Notes: a model not told the origin generated them from the sequence alone. Counted from the stretch's first letter, positions 34,225-44,692 are shown. The stretch: 64,000 nt of DNA from CAVXSP01 sp963764505 (GCA_963764505.1 CAVXSP010000001.1:2170001-2234000), one strand, 5' to 3'. Made by a program: numbers and translations.

Positions 34225-35463
34225 CTATGGCGCGAAGCCCGCGGGAATCTCCGCCTCCGTGTCGCTGGCCGGCGTGATCCGCTCTTCGACGAACGTATTC
34301 CACTCGTGGCAGTGCGGGCACTGCCAGAGCAGCTCGGTGCTGCGGTACCGGCAGCGGACGCAGACGTGAGGGTCGAGATAGAAGACCGATTCGCGCGTGA
34401 GATCGATATAGCGCGCGACGAGAGGACCGGGCAGCCCGAGCACGGAGAGCGTGTTCCAGATGGCCTGATGGATGGCCAGCGCGTGCGGGTTGTGCTCGAG
34501 CGCTTCGAACAGCAGGTCGAGCGCCCTCAGGGGCTGGCCCGCCGACGAGAGATGCCTCGCCAGCGCCATGCGCGCGCGCCAGTCCCGCGGCGTCGCGGCG
34601 AACTGCTTGCGGCACAGGTCCGCGAACCGCTTCGCCGCGCCCATCGCCGTGTAGACGCGCTCGAGCCGATCGAGCGCGAGATATCCCCGATCCGGCGAGA
34701 CCTCGATTGCCTTCTCCCAGATGGCCGCCGCGCCGGCGGGATCGCCTTCCTGCTCCCGGACGTCGCCGAGGTGCAGGTAGGCCGGGATGGCCGCCGGGTG
34801 CGCCTCGATGGCCGCCTCGAAGCGCCGGGTCGCTTCCGCGAAATCGTGCTGCTTCATCGCCTGCATCCCGAGCTCGTTCTCGAGGAAGGCGAGAATCGCC
34901 TGCGAATTCGGGTGCTCCGGCGGCCCCGCGAGGTGAGCGAGCCGCTGGCGCGTGATGTACGCCTCCTGCCACTGATGCTGGTCCTCCTGCAGCTTCTCGA
35001 GATTCAACAGCGCCGCCTCGTTCTCCGGATCGAGCTTCAGCACTTCGGTGAACGTCGACACGGCCCGATCGACGAAGCCGCCGCGCCGGTAGTCCAGTCC
35101 AAGGCACAGCAGGACGTTCGCCTGCTCGATGCGATTGAGCCGCGGCCGCTGCAGCAGCGACTGGTGCTCGCCGATGGCGCGCCCGACCTGGCCCTTCTCC
35201 CGGTACAGGTTGCCGAGCACCAGCCGGAGCTCGAACGCGCCAGGGTCCAGGCCCGACGCCTTCTCGAGCGCCTCGATGGCCAGGTCGACCTGTCCCGCCA
35301 CGAGATGGTTCAGACCGAGAATGAAGAACGGCGAGCGCCGAACGCGGCGCCTGTCGATCCAGCGGCCCTCGACCAGCTTGTACCGCTCCCACGCCTTGCC
35401 GGCGGCGAGCCCGATGAGCAGCGCCACCAGCACCGCGAGCAGCGCCAGATAGCCCGGCATCAT
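34225..35463 (-). CDS. lapB: LapB/YciM-like TPR and rubredoxin-type heat-shock/LPS-assembly protein
   Basis: 412 residues. Start at 35463 (ATGATG) overlaps the kdsC stop. Residues 1-20 form an N-terminal membrane anchor, then about eight TPR units (for example DLAIEALEKASGLDPGAFELR, DPENEAALLNLEKL), and a C-terminal zinc domain with CVRC (about 373) and CPHC (about 387), as in E. coli LapB. LapB regulates LpxC turnover and connects LPS synthesis enzymes. Its location next to KDO genes fits. Confidence 0.85.
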   Translation of the reverse strand: MMPGYLALLAVLVALLIGLAAGKAWERYKLVEGRWIDRRRVRRSPFFILGLNHLVAGQVDLAIEALEKASGLDPGAFELRLVLGNLYREKGQVGRAIGEHQSLLQRPRLNRIEQANVLLCLGLDYRRGGFVDRAVSTFTEVLKLDPENEAALLNLEKLQEDQHQWQEAYITRQRLAHLAGPPEHPNSQAILAFLENELGMQAMKQHDFAEATRRFEAAIEAHPAAIPAYLHLGDVREQEGDPAGAAAIWEKAIEVSPDRGYLALDRLERVYTAMGAAKRFADLCRKQFAATPRDWRARMALARHLSSAGQPLRALDLLFEALEHNPHALAIHQAIWNTLSVLGLPGPLVARYIDLTRESVFYLDPHVCVRCRYRSTELLWQCPHCHEWNTFVEERITPASDTEAEIPAGFAP

Positions 35464-35999
35464 GACACGCAGTATTCCCGAACGAGCGCATCCCACTCGC
35501 CGCGCGCCCGGAGCACCAGCTCGATGAGCTCACGGGCGGCGCCACGGCCGCCGGCGTACTGGCTCACCCAGTGCACGCGGGCGCGGACGTCCTCCACGGC
35601 GTCCGCCGGCGCCGCAGCGAGCCCGACGCGGGCGAGCACCGGGAGGTCCAGCAGGTCGTCACCCATGTAGGCGACCTGATCGTCCGCGAGCTGTCGGGAT
35701 CCCACGATCTGAGTGTATGCCGCTCGCTTGTCGTTCTGCCCCTGAACCAGAATCGAAATTCCCAGCTCGGCCGCTCGGCGCGACGTGGCCTCCGACGCGC
35801 GGCCGCTGATCAGGCCGACCGAGAGCCCCGCGCGCCGGGCCCAGACCAGGGCCAGGCCGTCGCGAATGAAGAAGGCCTTCGCCTCCGGACCGGCGCCGGG
35901 CAGCACGACGGTGCCGTCGGTCAGCACGCCATCCACGTCGAAGAGCAGCAGTTCGACCGTTCTGGCGCGCGCGACGACGGCTTCCAGCGGGAGCGGCAT
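35460..35999 (-). CDS. kdsC: 3-deoxy-D-manno-octulosonate-8-phosphate phosphatase
   Basis: 179 residues, HAD C0-type phosphatase of the KdsC family. Motif I LLFDVDGVLTDG gives the two catalytic Asp near residues 20 and 22; motif II is ISGR (Ser followed by Gly-Arg), and MGDDLLDLP is motif IV with the acidic Mg ligands. It removes phosphate from KDO-8-P. Part of kdsC-kdsD-kdsA on the minus strand. Confidence 0.93.
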   Translation of the reverse strand: MPLPLEAVVARARTVELLLFDVDGVLTDGTVVLPGAGPEAKAFFIRDGLALVWARRAGLSVGLISGRASEATSRRAAELGISILVQGQNDKRAAYTQIVGSRQLADDQVAYMGDDLLDLPVLARVGLAAAPADAVEDVRARVHWVSQYAGGRGAARELIELVLRARGEWDALVREYCVS

Positions 36000-36030
36000 G
36001 GCGGGGACGCTCGGGGCGGGACGGGGCGAC

Positions 36031-37035
36031 TCAGATCGCCTGCGTCCGCCAGAGATCGTGCAGGTGGACGACGCCTTCGACGACGGCCGTGTCCGGATCG
36101 GTGACGATGACCGAGGTGATCTTGCGCTCCTCCATGAGCCGGAGGGCCTCCACGGCCAGCAGGTGCCGGCTGATGGTCACCGGCTGGCGCGTCATGACGT
36201 CGCCGGCCGCGCGCGTGAGCACGTCCGATCCCGAGCTGAGCTGCCGCCGCAGATCGCCGTCGGTCAGGATGCCCTCGAGCCGTCCGCGATCGTCGACGAC
36301 GCAGGTCATCCCCAGGCCCTTGCTGGTCATCTCGGCCAGGACGTCCGCCATGGGCGTCGTCGCGCGCACGCGCGGGAGGGCGGTCTCGGCGTGCATCAGC
36401 GCGCTCACGCGCAGCAGCTTCTTGCCGAGGCGGCCGCCGGGATGCAGGTTGGCGAACTGCTCGGCATGGAATCCCTTGCGGCGCGACAGCGCCATCGCCA
36501 GCGCGTCCCCGAGGGCGAGCGCCGCGGTCGTGCTGGCGGTCGGCGCCAGATTCATCGGGCACGCTTCCTCGCGCACGCGGCAGCCGAGCGTCACGTCGGC
36601 GGCGCCGCCGAGCGTCGACTCCGGGCTGCCGGTGATCGTGATCAACCGTGCGCCGGTCCGGCGAATCGCCTCGAGCAGCCGGACCAGCTCCTCCGTCTCG
36701 CCGCTGTGCGACAGGGCGAGCACCACGTCGTCGGGCCGGATGACGCCGAGGTCTCCGTGGATCGCCTCCGCCGGGTGCAGGAAGAACGCGGACGTCCCGG
36801 TGCTCGAGAGCGTGGCGGCGATCTTCCGCGCGATGATGCCCGACTTGCCCATGCCGGTCACGATCACGCGCCCGGCGCAGCCGGCGAGCAGATCGATGGC
36901 TCGGCTGAAGCCGCCGTCGAGCTGCGGAATCAGGTCGCGGATGGCCTGGGCCTCCGTCTCGAGCACGCGGCGGGCGAGATCGGTATCTTCACGGGCGGTG
37001 GACTCGGGTGCGGCGGCTCGGTCGAGCTTCGGCAT
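36031..37035 (-). CDS. kdsD: Arabinose-5-phosphate isomerase (KpsF/GutQ)
   Basis: 334 residues from ATG 37035. The SIS domain (about 45-195) has VIVTGMGKSGIIARKIAATL and HPAEAIHGDLGVI, and two CBS domains follow (about 205-330, with MTRQPVTISRHLLAVEALRLM). It makes D-arabinose-5-phosphate from ribulose-5-phosphate, the KDO precursor. The longer upstream frame is antisense to kdsA. Two genes away from kdsA in the block. Confidence 0.94.
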   Translation of the reverse strand: MPKLDRAAAPESTAREDTDLARRVLETEAQAIRDLIPQLDGGFSRAIDLLAGCAGRVIVTGMGKSGIIARKIAATLSSTGTSAFFLHPAEAIHGDLGVIRPDDVVLALSHSGETEELVRLLEAIRRTGARLITITGSPESTLGGAADVTLGCRVREEACPMNLAPTASTTAALALGDALAMALSRRKGFHAEQFANLHPGGRLGKKLLRVSALMHAETALPRVRATTPMADVLAEMTSKGLGMTCVVDDRGRLEGILTDGDLRRQLSSGSDVLTRAAGDVMTRQPVTISRHLLAVEALRLMEERKITSVIVTDPDTAVVEGVVHLHDLWRTQAI

Positions 37036-37039
37036 GCGG

Positions 37040-37906
37040 CTATCGAACTCCGACCGCGGCGGCCGTGACAATCGCGTGGATGCGCACGAGTCGATCGAGC
37101 AGCGGCGCCAGTTTCGCGAGCGGCAGCGCCGTCGCGGCGTCGCTTTGCGCCGCGGCCGGATTCTCGTGGACCTCGAGGAAGACGCCGTCGACGCCTGCAC
37201 CGACCCCGGCGCAGGCGAGCGGCTCGACGTACTGGCTCAGCCCGGCCGTGACGCCATCGCCGGCACCCGGGAGCTGCAGGCTGTGCGTGACGTCGAAGAC
37301 GACCGGTGTGCCCAGCCCGCGCATCATCGGAAAGGCCCGCATGTCCACGACCAGATTGTTGTACCCGAACGAGCAGCCGCGTTCGGTCACGAAAACGCGG
37401 TCGTTGCCGGCGGAGCGGACCTTCTCCAGGGCATGGCGCACGTCGAGCGGCGCCAGGAACTGTCCCTTCTTGATGTTCACCGCCTTGCCCGTGCGCGCCG
37501 CCGCGAGGATCAGGTCCGTCTGCCGCGACAGGAAGGCCGGGATTTGCAGCACGTCGACGACCTGGGCGGCCGGCGCGGCCTGCCAGGCCTCGTGGATGTC
37601 GGTCAGCACCGGGACGCCGACGTCTGCGCGGACGCGGGCGAGCGTGGCCAGGCCGGCGTCGATCCCGGGTCCTCGGAACGAGCGGACCGACGTGCGGTTC
37701 GCCTTGTCGAAGGACGCCTTGAAGACGTACGGCAGCCCGGCCTGGCGGGCCACTGCGGCGATGGCGTGCCCGAGCTCGAGCGCGTGCGACTCGCTCTCGA
37801 TGACGCAGGGTCCCGCGATCAAGACGAGGCGATCGGCGCCGAGCACGACCTCCTCGTCCTCGGCGAGGCGGACCGGCCGGACGGCTGGGCTCGCGGATTC
37901 GGTCAC
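37040..37906 (-). CDS. kdsA: 3-deoxy-D-manno-octulosonate-8-phosphate synthase
   Basis: 288 residues from GTG 37906 (VTESASPAV). The TIM-barrel active site shows LIAGPCVIESE, FKASFDKANRTS, the PEP site KKGQFLAPLD (KKGQFL is a KDO8PS signature) and VFVTERGCSFGYNNLVVDMRA followed by FDVTHSLQLPG. It condenses PEP with arabinose-5-phosphate. The presence of a Cys/His metal set (AGPC and later His) suggests the metal-dependent class II. Confidence 0.95.
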   Translation of the reverse strand: MTESASPAVRPVRLAEDEEVVLGADRLVLIAGPCVIESESHALELGHAIAAVARQAGLPYVFKASFDKANRTSVRSFRGPGIDAGLATLARVRADVGVPVLTDIHEAWQAAPAAQVVDVLQIPAFLSRQTDLILAAARTGKAVNIKKGQFLAPLDVRHALEKVRSAGNDRVFVTERGCSFGYNNLVVDMRAFPMMRGLGTPVVFDVTHSLQLPGAGDGVTAGLSQYVEPLACAGVGAGVDGVFLEVHENPAAAQSDAATALPLAKLAPLLDRLVRIHAIVTAAAVGVR

Positions 37907-37940
37907 GAGCGCATTATAGGAGGCCCGTCCGCGCGCGGCG

Positions 37941-39611
37941 TCACCGGCGCCGCTCGCCGATTGCGGTGACGTTGGTCGCCACGCCCTCGCGCGCCATCTT
38001 GCAGCGATACGCCGCCTCCACGAACCCCGCGAACAGGGGGTGCGGCCGGAGCGGCTTGGATTTGAACTCGGGGTGGAACTGGACGGCGAGGTACCACGGG
38101 TGGCCGGGCAGCTCGACGATCTCGACGAACTTGCCGTCGAGAGATCGGCCCACGACGCGGAGGCCGCGGTCGACGAGCTGCTGCTCGTACAGGCAGTTGA
38201 ACTCGTACCGGTGCCGGTGCCGCTCGTGGATGATCTCCTCGCCGTAGAGCTTGAAGGCCAGGGAGTCCGGAACGAGGCGGCACGCATAGCTGCCGAGGCG
38301 CATCGTGCCGCCCATGTCGTCGACGCCCAGCAGGTCGCGCAGCTTGTAGATGATCTTGTGCGCCGCGTTCTCGGCGACCTCGGTGGAGTCCGCCTCGGTC
38401 AGGCCGGCGACGTTCCTGGCGAACTCGACGACGGCCCACTGGAATCCGTAGCAGATGCCGAAGTAGGGAATGCGCCGGCGTCTGGCGAACTCGGCGGCCG
38501 CCATCATGCCCCGGCTGCCGCGCTCTCCGAACCCGGGGCCGACGACCACGCCGACGGCGTCTTCGAGCCGCGCCAGACCGTCGGGCGCCTCCAGGGCTTC
38601 GGCTTCGACGTACCGCAGATTGACCTTCAGCCTGTGGCGGAACCCGCCGTGGTGCAGCGCCTCGTTGATGCTCTTGTACGAGTCCTCGTACTCGACGTAC
38701 TTGCCGACGAAGTGCACCGTCACCTCGTCCTTCGGCTGGCGGATGTCCTCGACGAGGCTCGTCCACGCCTGCATGTGCGCCTCGGTCTCTGGCAGGTGCA
38801 GGCGGCGCAGCAGGATGCGGTCGAGGCCCTGCGACGCCAGGTTCATGGGGACCTCGTAGATGCTGGAGACGTCCTGGGCGGTGATGACCGCCTCCTCGTC
38901 GACGTCGCAGAAGAGCGCGATCTTGCGCTTCATGTCGGCTTCGAGCGGGCGGTCCGTCCGGCAGAGCAGGACGTCGGGCTGGATGCCGATCGACCGCAGG
39001 TCGCGCACGCTGTGCTGCGTCGGCTTCGTCTTCAGCTCGTGCGCCGACGGGATGAACGGCACGAGCGTCAGATGGATGTACAGCGTGTTCTCGCGGCCGA
39101 CGTCCTGGCGGAGCTGGCGGATGGCTTCGAGGAACGGCAGGCTCTCGATGTCGCCGACCGTACCGCCGATCTCGACGAACAGCACGTCGACGCCCTGCGC
39201 GGCCGACAGGATCGCGTCCTTGATCTCGTTCGTGATGTGCGGGATGACCTGCACCGTGCTGCCGAGATAGTCGCCGCGTCGTTCCTTCTGAATCACCGAC
39301 AGATAGATCTTCCCGGTCGTCCAGTTGTGGTTCTTGGTCGCGACGACGTTCGTGAAGCGCTCGTAGTGGCCGAGATCCAGGTCCGTCTCGGCGCCGTCGT
39401 CGGTGACGTAGACTTCGCCGTGCTGGAACGGGCTCATCGTGCCCGGATCGACGTTGATGTACGGGTCCAGCTTCTGCAGCGCGATCTTGTACCCGTGGCC
39501 TTCGAGCAGGCAGCCGATCGACGCCGCCGCCAGTCCCTTGCCGAGCGAGGAGACGACGCCGCCGGTGACGAAGACGTATTTCACGGGACGATCACGATCG
39601 ATGTGCGACAT
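37941..39611 (-). CDS. pyrG: CTP synthase
   Basis: 556 residues, usual length. The synthetase half begins VFVTGGVVSSLGKG (P-loop) with the DPYINVDPGTMSPFQHGEVYVT region; the class I glutaminase half (about 300-550) has the Cys nucleophile in YFGICYGFQWAV and His-Glu in VQFHPEFKS. It makes CTP from UTP with Gln. Placement between kdsA and kdsB fits CTP supply for CMP-KDO. Confidence 0.97.
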   Translation of the reverse strand: MSHIDRDRPVKYVFVTGGVVSSLGKGLAAASIGCLLEGHGYKIALQKLDPYINVDPGTMSPFQHGEVYVTDDGAETDLDLGHYERFTNVVATKNHNWTTGKIYLSVIQKERRGDYLGSTVQVIPHITNEIKDAILSAAQGVDVLFVEIGGTVGDIESLPFLEAIRQLRQDVGRENTLYIHLTLVPFIPSAHELKTKPTQHSVRDLRSIGIQPDVLLCRTDRPLEADMKRKIALFCDVDEEAVITAQDVSSIYEVPMNLASQGLDRILLRRLHLPETEAHMQAWTSLVEDIRQPKDEVTVHFVGKYVEYEDSYKSINEALHHGGFRHRLKVNLRYVEAEALEAPDGLARLEDAVGVVVGPGFGERGSRGMMAAAEFARRRRIPYFGICYGFQWAVVEFARNVAGLTEADSTEVAENAAHKIIYKLRDLLGVDDMGGTMRLGSYACRLVPDSLAFKLYGEEIIHERHRHRYEFNCLYEQQLVDRGLRVVGRSLDGKFVEIVELPGHPWYLAVQFHPEFKSKPLRPHPLFAGFVEAAYRCKMAREGVATNVTAIGERRR

Positions 39612-39645
39612 GGCCGTCTTTCATCCTCCAGGTACCGGCGTCGGT

Positions 39646-40458
39646 TCACTCGATGCACGAATCCGCGAGCGCGAGCGTCCGACGCATCTCCCGCCGCACC
39701 CGTTCCAGGTCCTCCAGCGTGTCCACGCCAATCGCCTCCGCCGTCGTCTCCACCGTCCGGATGCGATAGCCGTGCTCGAGCGCGCGAAGCTGCTCGAGCC
39801 CCTCGGCGCGCTCGAGGGGCGTCTGCGGCAGCGCGGCGAACGCCAGCAGGAAGGTCCGTCGATAGGCATACAGACCGAGGTGCCGCCAGAGGCCGGGCGG
39901 CTCCGCGCTGCGGACGAACGGGATGGCGGCGCGCGAGAAGTACAGCGCGTATCCGTCCCGGTCGATGACGACCTTCACGACGTCGGGGCTGTGCAGGTCC
40001 GCGGGATCGTCGAGGCGCCGGCGCAGCGTGCTCATGCGCTCGTCGGCGTCCCCGAGGAGCGGCTCGATCGCCGCGTCGACCGCCTCGGGCGCCATCAAGG
40101 GCTCGTCGCCCTGCACGTTGACGACGATCTCGCCTGCGAGGGCGGCCGCCACTTCGGCGAGCCGATCGGTGCCGGTCGCATGCGACGCGCGCGTCAGGAC
40201 GGCCGTGCCGCCGAACCCGTCCACGGCCGCCGCGATGCGCTCGTCATCGGTCGCGACGAGCACCGCCTCCACGCGGCGCGCGCGCGCCGCGCGCGCGCAG
40301 ACGTGCTCGATCATCGGTTTGCCTTCGATGACCGCGAGCGGCTTGCCGGGAAAACGCGACGAGCGATAGCGGGCGGGAACGACAGCGACGACTCGAGCGG
40401 TGCGGATCGACTTCGGCAGCCCAGCGGCGTCGACGACGGGCACGGCAAATCTTAGCAC
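39646..40458 (-). CDS. kdsB: 3-deoxy-manno-octulosonate cytidylyltransferase
   Basis: 270 residues from GTG 40458; GTG 40443 is an alternative and would give 265. Nucleotidyltransferase fold: VVPARYRSSRFPGKPLAVI at the CTP site, ATDDERI, HATGTDRLAE and VVNVQGDEPLM. It activates KDO as CMP-KDO for lipid A glycosylation. First gene of the kdsB-pyrG-kdsA-kdsD-kdsC-lapB-coaE block. Confidence 0.93.
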   Translation of the reverse strand: MLRFAVPVVDAAGLPKSIRTARVVAVVPARYRSSRFPGKPLAVIEGKPMIEHVCARAARARRVEAVLVATDDERIAAAVDGFGGTAVLTRASHATGTDRLAEVAAALAGEIVVNVQGDEPLMAPEAVDAAIEPLLGDADERMSTLRRRLDDPADLHSPDVVKVVIDRDGYALYFSRAAIPFVRSAEPPGLWRHLGLYAYRRTFLLAFAALPQTPLERAEGLEQLRALEHGYRIRTVETTAEAIGVDTLEDLERVRREMRRTLALADSCIE

Positions 40459-40500
40459 GGCACCTGCGGCTGTGCTACGATCGCCGCGCCATCACTCGCC

Positions 40501-41007
40501 ATGAAACGCCTTGGCGCGGTTGCGTTCTTCGCAGGCGCCGTGCTCTTGTCGACTCACATCCTCGCGCCTGCGGAACCGCCGGCGGCGCCGGCGGGAGTCC
40601 TCGCCGCCGATCTCGCCGCGCGACACGACGCGCCATTGCTCGCGCAGGTTGATGCTCGAGTCCAGCGGCTTCGCGAACGGCTGCGCGATCGCCCGCCGCC
40701 TCCGCGGCCGACTCGCGATCCGTTCCGGTTCGGCTCGCGATCGGTGCCGGCGCCGGCGGCCGAGCACCGGGCGCCCGCCGATCCGCCCGCCGTCCCGGAT
40801 CCGACCCTTCCGCGCGTGATCGCGATTGCCACCGGCGCGGCCGATTCTCCAACCGGCGCGATCGCCGTGCTCGCCTCCGGCGATACCGTCGCCGCGGTCA
40901 AGCCGGGCGAGCGCTTCCTGACCTTTCGCGTCGACCGCGTCGGCGCCGAACGGGTCGACCTGAGCGATCCCGAAACGGGTCGCACGTTCCAGATTTCTCT
41001 GCGGTAG
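40501..41007 (+). CDS. Secreted GspC/PilP-like protein
   Basis: 168 residues. Signal peptide or membrane anchor 1-22. The middle is Pro/Arg-rich (60-105) and contains RDPFRFGSR, similar to the RDPF hallmark of PilP. Residues 108-168 form one beta domain (IAIATGAADSPTGAIAVL...VDLSDPETGRTFQISLR) with the layout of the GspC homology region. It could be a pilus or type II secretion connector, but it lies alone, upstream of icd. The function is inference. Confidence 0.65.
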   Translation: MKRLGAVAFFAGAVLLSTHILAPAEPPAAPAGVLAADLAARHDAPLLAQVDARVQRLRERLRDRPPPPRPTRDPFRFGSRSVPAPAAEHRAPADPPAVPDPTLPRVIAIATGAADSPTGAIAVLASGDTVAAVKPGERFLTFRVDRVGAERVDLSDPETGRTFQISLR

Positions 41008-41258
41008 GAAATATAATGCGCTGTTCGCGTCGCGGCGACGAGCCGCGGACGCGATCGGCTGGTTCCCGGGTTGCCGCCCGAAGTTGGTGCAATTCGCTGG
41101 ACCGGCAATAAACGTGCGGCAATTCTGCGGCTGATTGGAACTTTTCCACAAAGTTTTCCACAGATTCTGCGGAAGATACCGTAGACAGCATGAGGGACCT
41201 GCCCTAAACGGCGGGGTTCTGCGTCAAAGTTCTAACACCCGCATCAGAGGACCGCGCT
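41008..41258. other. Intergenic region before icd: TATAAT box and two DnaA-box-like repeats
   Basis: Contains TATAAT at 41012-41017 and two direct copies of TTTTCCACA at 41142-41150 and 41154-41162, 12 bases apart. These match the loose DnaA-box consensus but there is no dnaA, dnaN or AT-rich unwinding region, so an origin is unlikely. No RNA gene seen. Confidence 0.45.
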
Positions 41259-42497
<1,239 letters not shown>

Positions 42498-42503
42498 GCC
42501 GAT

Positions 42504-42527
42504 GAGGCAATGGGGCAATGCGGCAAT
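42504..42527. repeat. Three 8-base repeats in the icd-mdh spacer
   Basis: GAGGCAAT, GGGGCAAT and GCGGCAAT follow one another directly at 42504-42527 in the 42-base spacer, ending before the mdh ribosome site. They are part of the set of short-period spacer repeats. Confidence 0.8.
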
Positions 42528-42539
42528 AGGGGGAGCGGG

Positions 42540-43466
42540 ATGCGACGCAAAGTGACAGTCGTGGGCGGCGCCGGCAACGTCGGCGCCACGGTGGCGCACG
42601 CCATTGCGCTGAAGGAGCTGGCGGATGTCGTGGTGATCGACATCGCGGCCGAACGGGCGGCGGGCATCGCGCTGGACATGCTCGAAGCCTGCCCGATCGA
42701 CGGCTCGGACGTACGGCTGGCGGGATCGACCGACTACGCCGCGACCGCCCACTCGGACGTCGTCGTCATCACGTCCGGCGTCCCGCGCAAGCCGGGCATG
42801 AGCCGCGACGACCTGCTGCAGGTCAACTACAAGATCATGCAGGCGGTGACCGAGCAGATCGTCAAGCATTCGCCCGACTGCATCATCGTCCCGGTCGCCA
42901 ATCCGCTCGACGCGATGTGCCAGGCCGTCTTTCGTCTCAGCGGCTTCCCCCGCGAGCGCGTGATCGGCATGGCCGGCGTGCTCGATTCCGCGCGGATGCG
43001 GGCGTTCATTGCGATGGAGCTCGACGTCTCGGTCGAGAACGTCCATGCCTTCGTGCTCGGCGGGCACGGCGACACGATGGTGCCGCTGCCGCGCTATTCG
43101 ACGGTGGCCGGCATTCCGATCACCGAGCTTCTGCCGAAGGCGCGCATCGACGCGATCTGCAGCCGTACGGCGAACGGCGGCGCGGAGATCACGAAGCTCG
43201 TCGGCACGAGCGCGTGGTACGCGCCCGGGACCGCCGCGGCCCGCATCGTGGAAGCGATCCTCAAGGACCGCAAGGAGATCATGCCCTGCTCCGTGTACTT
43301 GCAGGGCGAGTACGGCGTGCGCGATCAGTTCGTCGGCGTGCCGGTGAAGATCGGCCGGAAGGGAGTCGAGCAGATCATCGAGATCACGCTCACGCCGGAC
43401 GAGCAGGCGGCGTTCCAGAAGTCGGCCGCGGCCGTGAAGGAGCTGACGACCGTCATCGGCGTCTAG
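42540..43466 (+). CDS. mdh: Malate dehydrogenase (LDH-like type)
   Basis: 308 residues from ATG 42540, preceded by a GGGGGAG site; the upstream in-frame start at 42510 lies in the repeat spacer. NAD site VTVVGGAGNVGATVA and VVVIDI (Asp for NAD), substrate-binding Arg residues in GVPRKPGMSRDDLL, PVANPLDAM and the catalytic His in GGHGDTMVPL. It is the [LDH-like] MDH of many Gram-negatives and interconverts malate and oxaloacetate. Confidence 0.95.
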   Translation: MRRKVTVVGGAGNVGATVAHAIALKELADVVVIDIAAERAAGIALDMLEACPIDGSDVRLAGSTDYAATAHSDVVVITSGVPRKPGMSRDDLLQVNYKIMQAVTEQIVKHSPDCIIVPVANPLDAMCQAVFRLSGFPRERVIGMAGVLDSARMRAFIAMELDVSVENVHAFVLGGHGDTMVPLPRYSTVAGIPITELLPKARIDAICSRTANGGAEITKLVGTSAWYAPGTAAARIVEAILKDRKEIMPCSVYLQGEYGVRDQFVGVPVKIGRKGVEQIIEITLTPDEQAAFQKSAAAVKELTTVIGV

Positions 43467-43525
43467 CCGGGGCCGGATCCTTCGCGCGCGCGCGACGCGC
43501 GCCGCGCGAACGGAGCGAATCGAAC

Positions 43526-44692
43526 ATGAAGATTCACGAATATCAGGGAAAAGCGCTCCTCGCGCGCCACGGCGTGCCCGTGCCGCGCGGCGAGGTCGCG
43601 TCGAGCGCGGACGAGGCGCGTGAGGTCGCCGAGCGGCTGGGCGGCAGCCTCGTCGTGGTCAAGGCGCAGATCCATGCGGGGGGCCGCGGCAAGGCCGGAG
43701 GCGTCAAGATCGCCCGCAGCGCCGCAGAGGCCGGCGAAATCGCCGGCCGGATGCTCGGCACGCGGCTCGTGACCTATCAGACCGGCGCCGACGGGCAGAT
43801 CGTCTCACGCGTGCTGATCGAAGAGGGTCTGGAGATCGCGCGCGAGCTGTACCTCGGGCTGGTGATCGATCGATCGACGCAGCGCCCCGTGCTGATGGCG
43901 AGCCCGGACGGCGGCGTGGAGATCGAGAAGGTCGCTGCCGAGACGCCCGAGCGCATCTTCAAGGCCGTCATCCATCCCGCGCTCGGGTTGCAGCCCTTCG
44001 AGGCGCGCCGCCTGGCGTTCCAGCTCGGCCTGTCCGGCGAGCAGGTGCGCAGGGCCGTCGGGATGATGACGGCGCTGTACCGTGCGTTCGTGTCGAGCGA
44101 CGCCTCGCTCGTCGAAATCAACCCGCTCATCGTCACGAAGGCGGGCGATCTGGTGGCGCTCGACGCCAAGGTGAACTTCGACGACAACGCGCTGTTCCGG
44201 CACGCCGACGTGAAGGAGTTGCGCGACCTCGCCGAGGAGGACCCGCTCGAGATCGAGGCCTCGAAGTACTCGCTCAACTACATCAAGCTCGACGGGACGA
44301 TCGGCTGCATGGTGAACGGGGCCGGCCTCGCGATGGCGACGATGGACATCATCAAGCTGGCGGGAGGCGAGCCGGCGAACTTCCTCGACGTCGGGGGCGG
44401 CGCCAACGCGGACCAGATCAGGAACGCGTTTCGGATCCTGACCTCGGACCCGTCCGTCAAAGCGGTGCTCATCAATATCTTCGGCGGGATCCTGCGCTGC
44501 GACGTGCTCGCCGAGGGCGTGATCGCGGCGGTCGAGGCGCTCGGCGTGCAGGTGCCGATCGTCATCCGCATGGAGGGCACGAACGTGGAGCTGGGACAGC
44601 AGATGCTGCGGGAGAGCGGCCTCGATTTCACGACCGCGGACGGCATGGCCGAGGCGGCGGGGGCTGTCGTGAAGCTTGCCATGCGGCAATGA
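43526..44692 (+). CDS. sucC: Succinate-CoA ligase, beta subunit
   Basis: 388 residues from ATG 43526. ATP-grasp N-domain (MKIHEYQGKALLARHGVPVP, VVVKAQIHAGGRGKAGGV) and C-domain with LVEINPLIVT and GGILRCDVLAEGVI. With SucD it makes succinate and ATP/GTP from succinyl-CoA. Its last four bases overlap the start of sucD. Confidence 0.97.
   Translation: MKIHEYQGKALLARHGVPVPRGEVASSADEAREVAERLGGSLVVVKAQIHAGGRGKAGGVKIARSAAEAGEIAGRMLGTRLVTYQTGADGQIVSRVLIEEGLEIARELYLGLVIDRSTQRPVLMASPDGGVEIEKVAAETPERIFKAVIHPALGLQPFEARRLAFQLGLSGEQVRRAVGMMTALYRAFVSSDASLVEINPLIVTKAGDLVALDAKVNFDDNALFRHADVKELRDLAEEDPLEIEASKYSLNYIKLDGTIGCMVNGAGLAMATMDIIKLAGGEPANFLDVGGGANADQIRNAFRILTSDPSVKAVLINIFGGILRCDVLAEGVIAAVEALGVQVPIVIRMEGTNVELGQQMLRESGLDFTTADGMAEAAGAVVKLAMRQ

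Noticed and set aside
41142..41162. Replication origin suggested by DnaA-box-like pair
   Set aside because: Only two loose boxes, no AT-rich unwinding region, and none of dnaA, dnaN or rpmH nearby.
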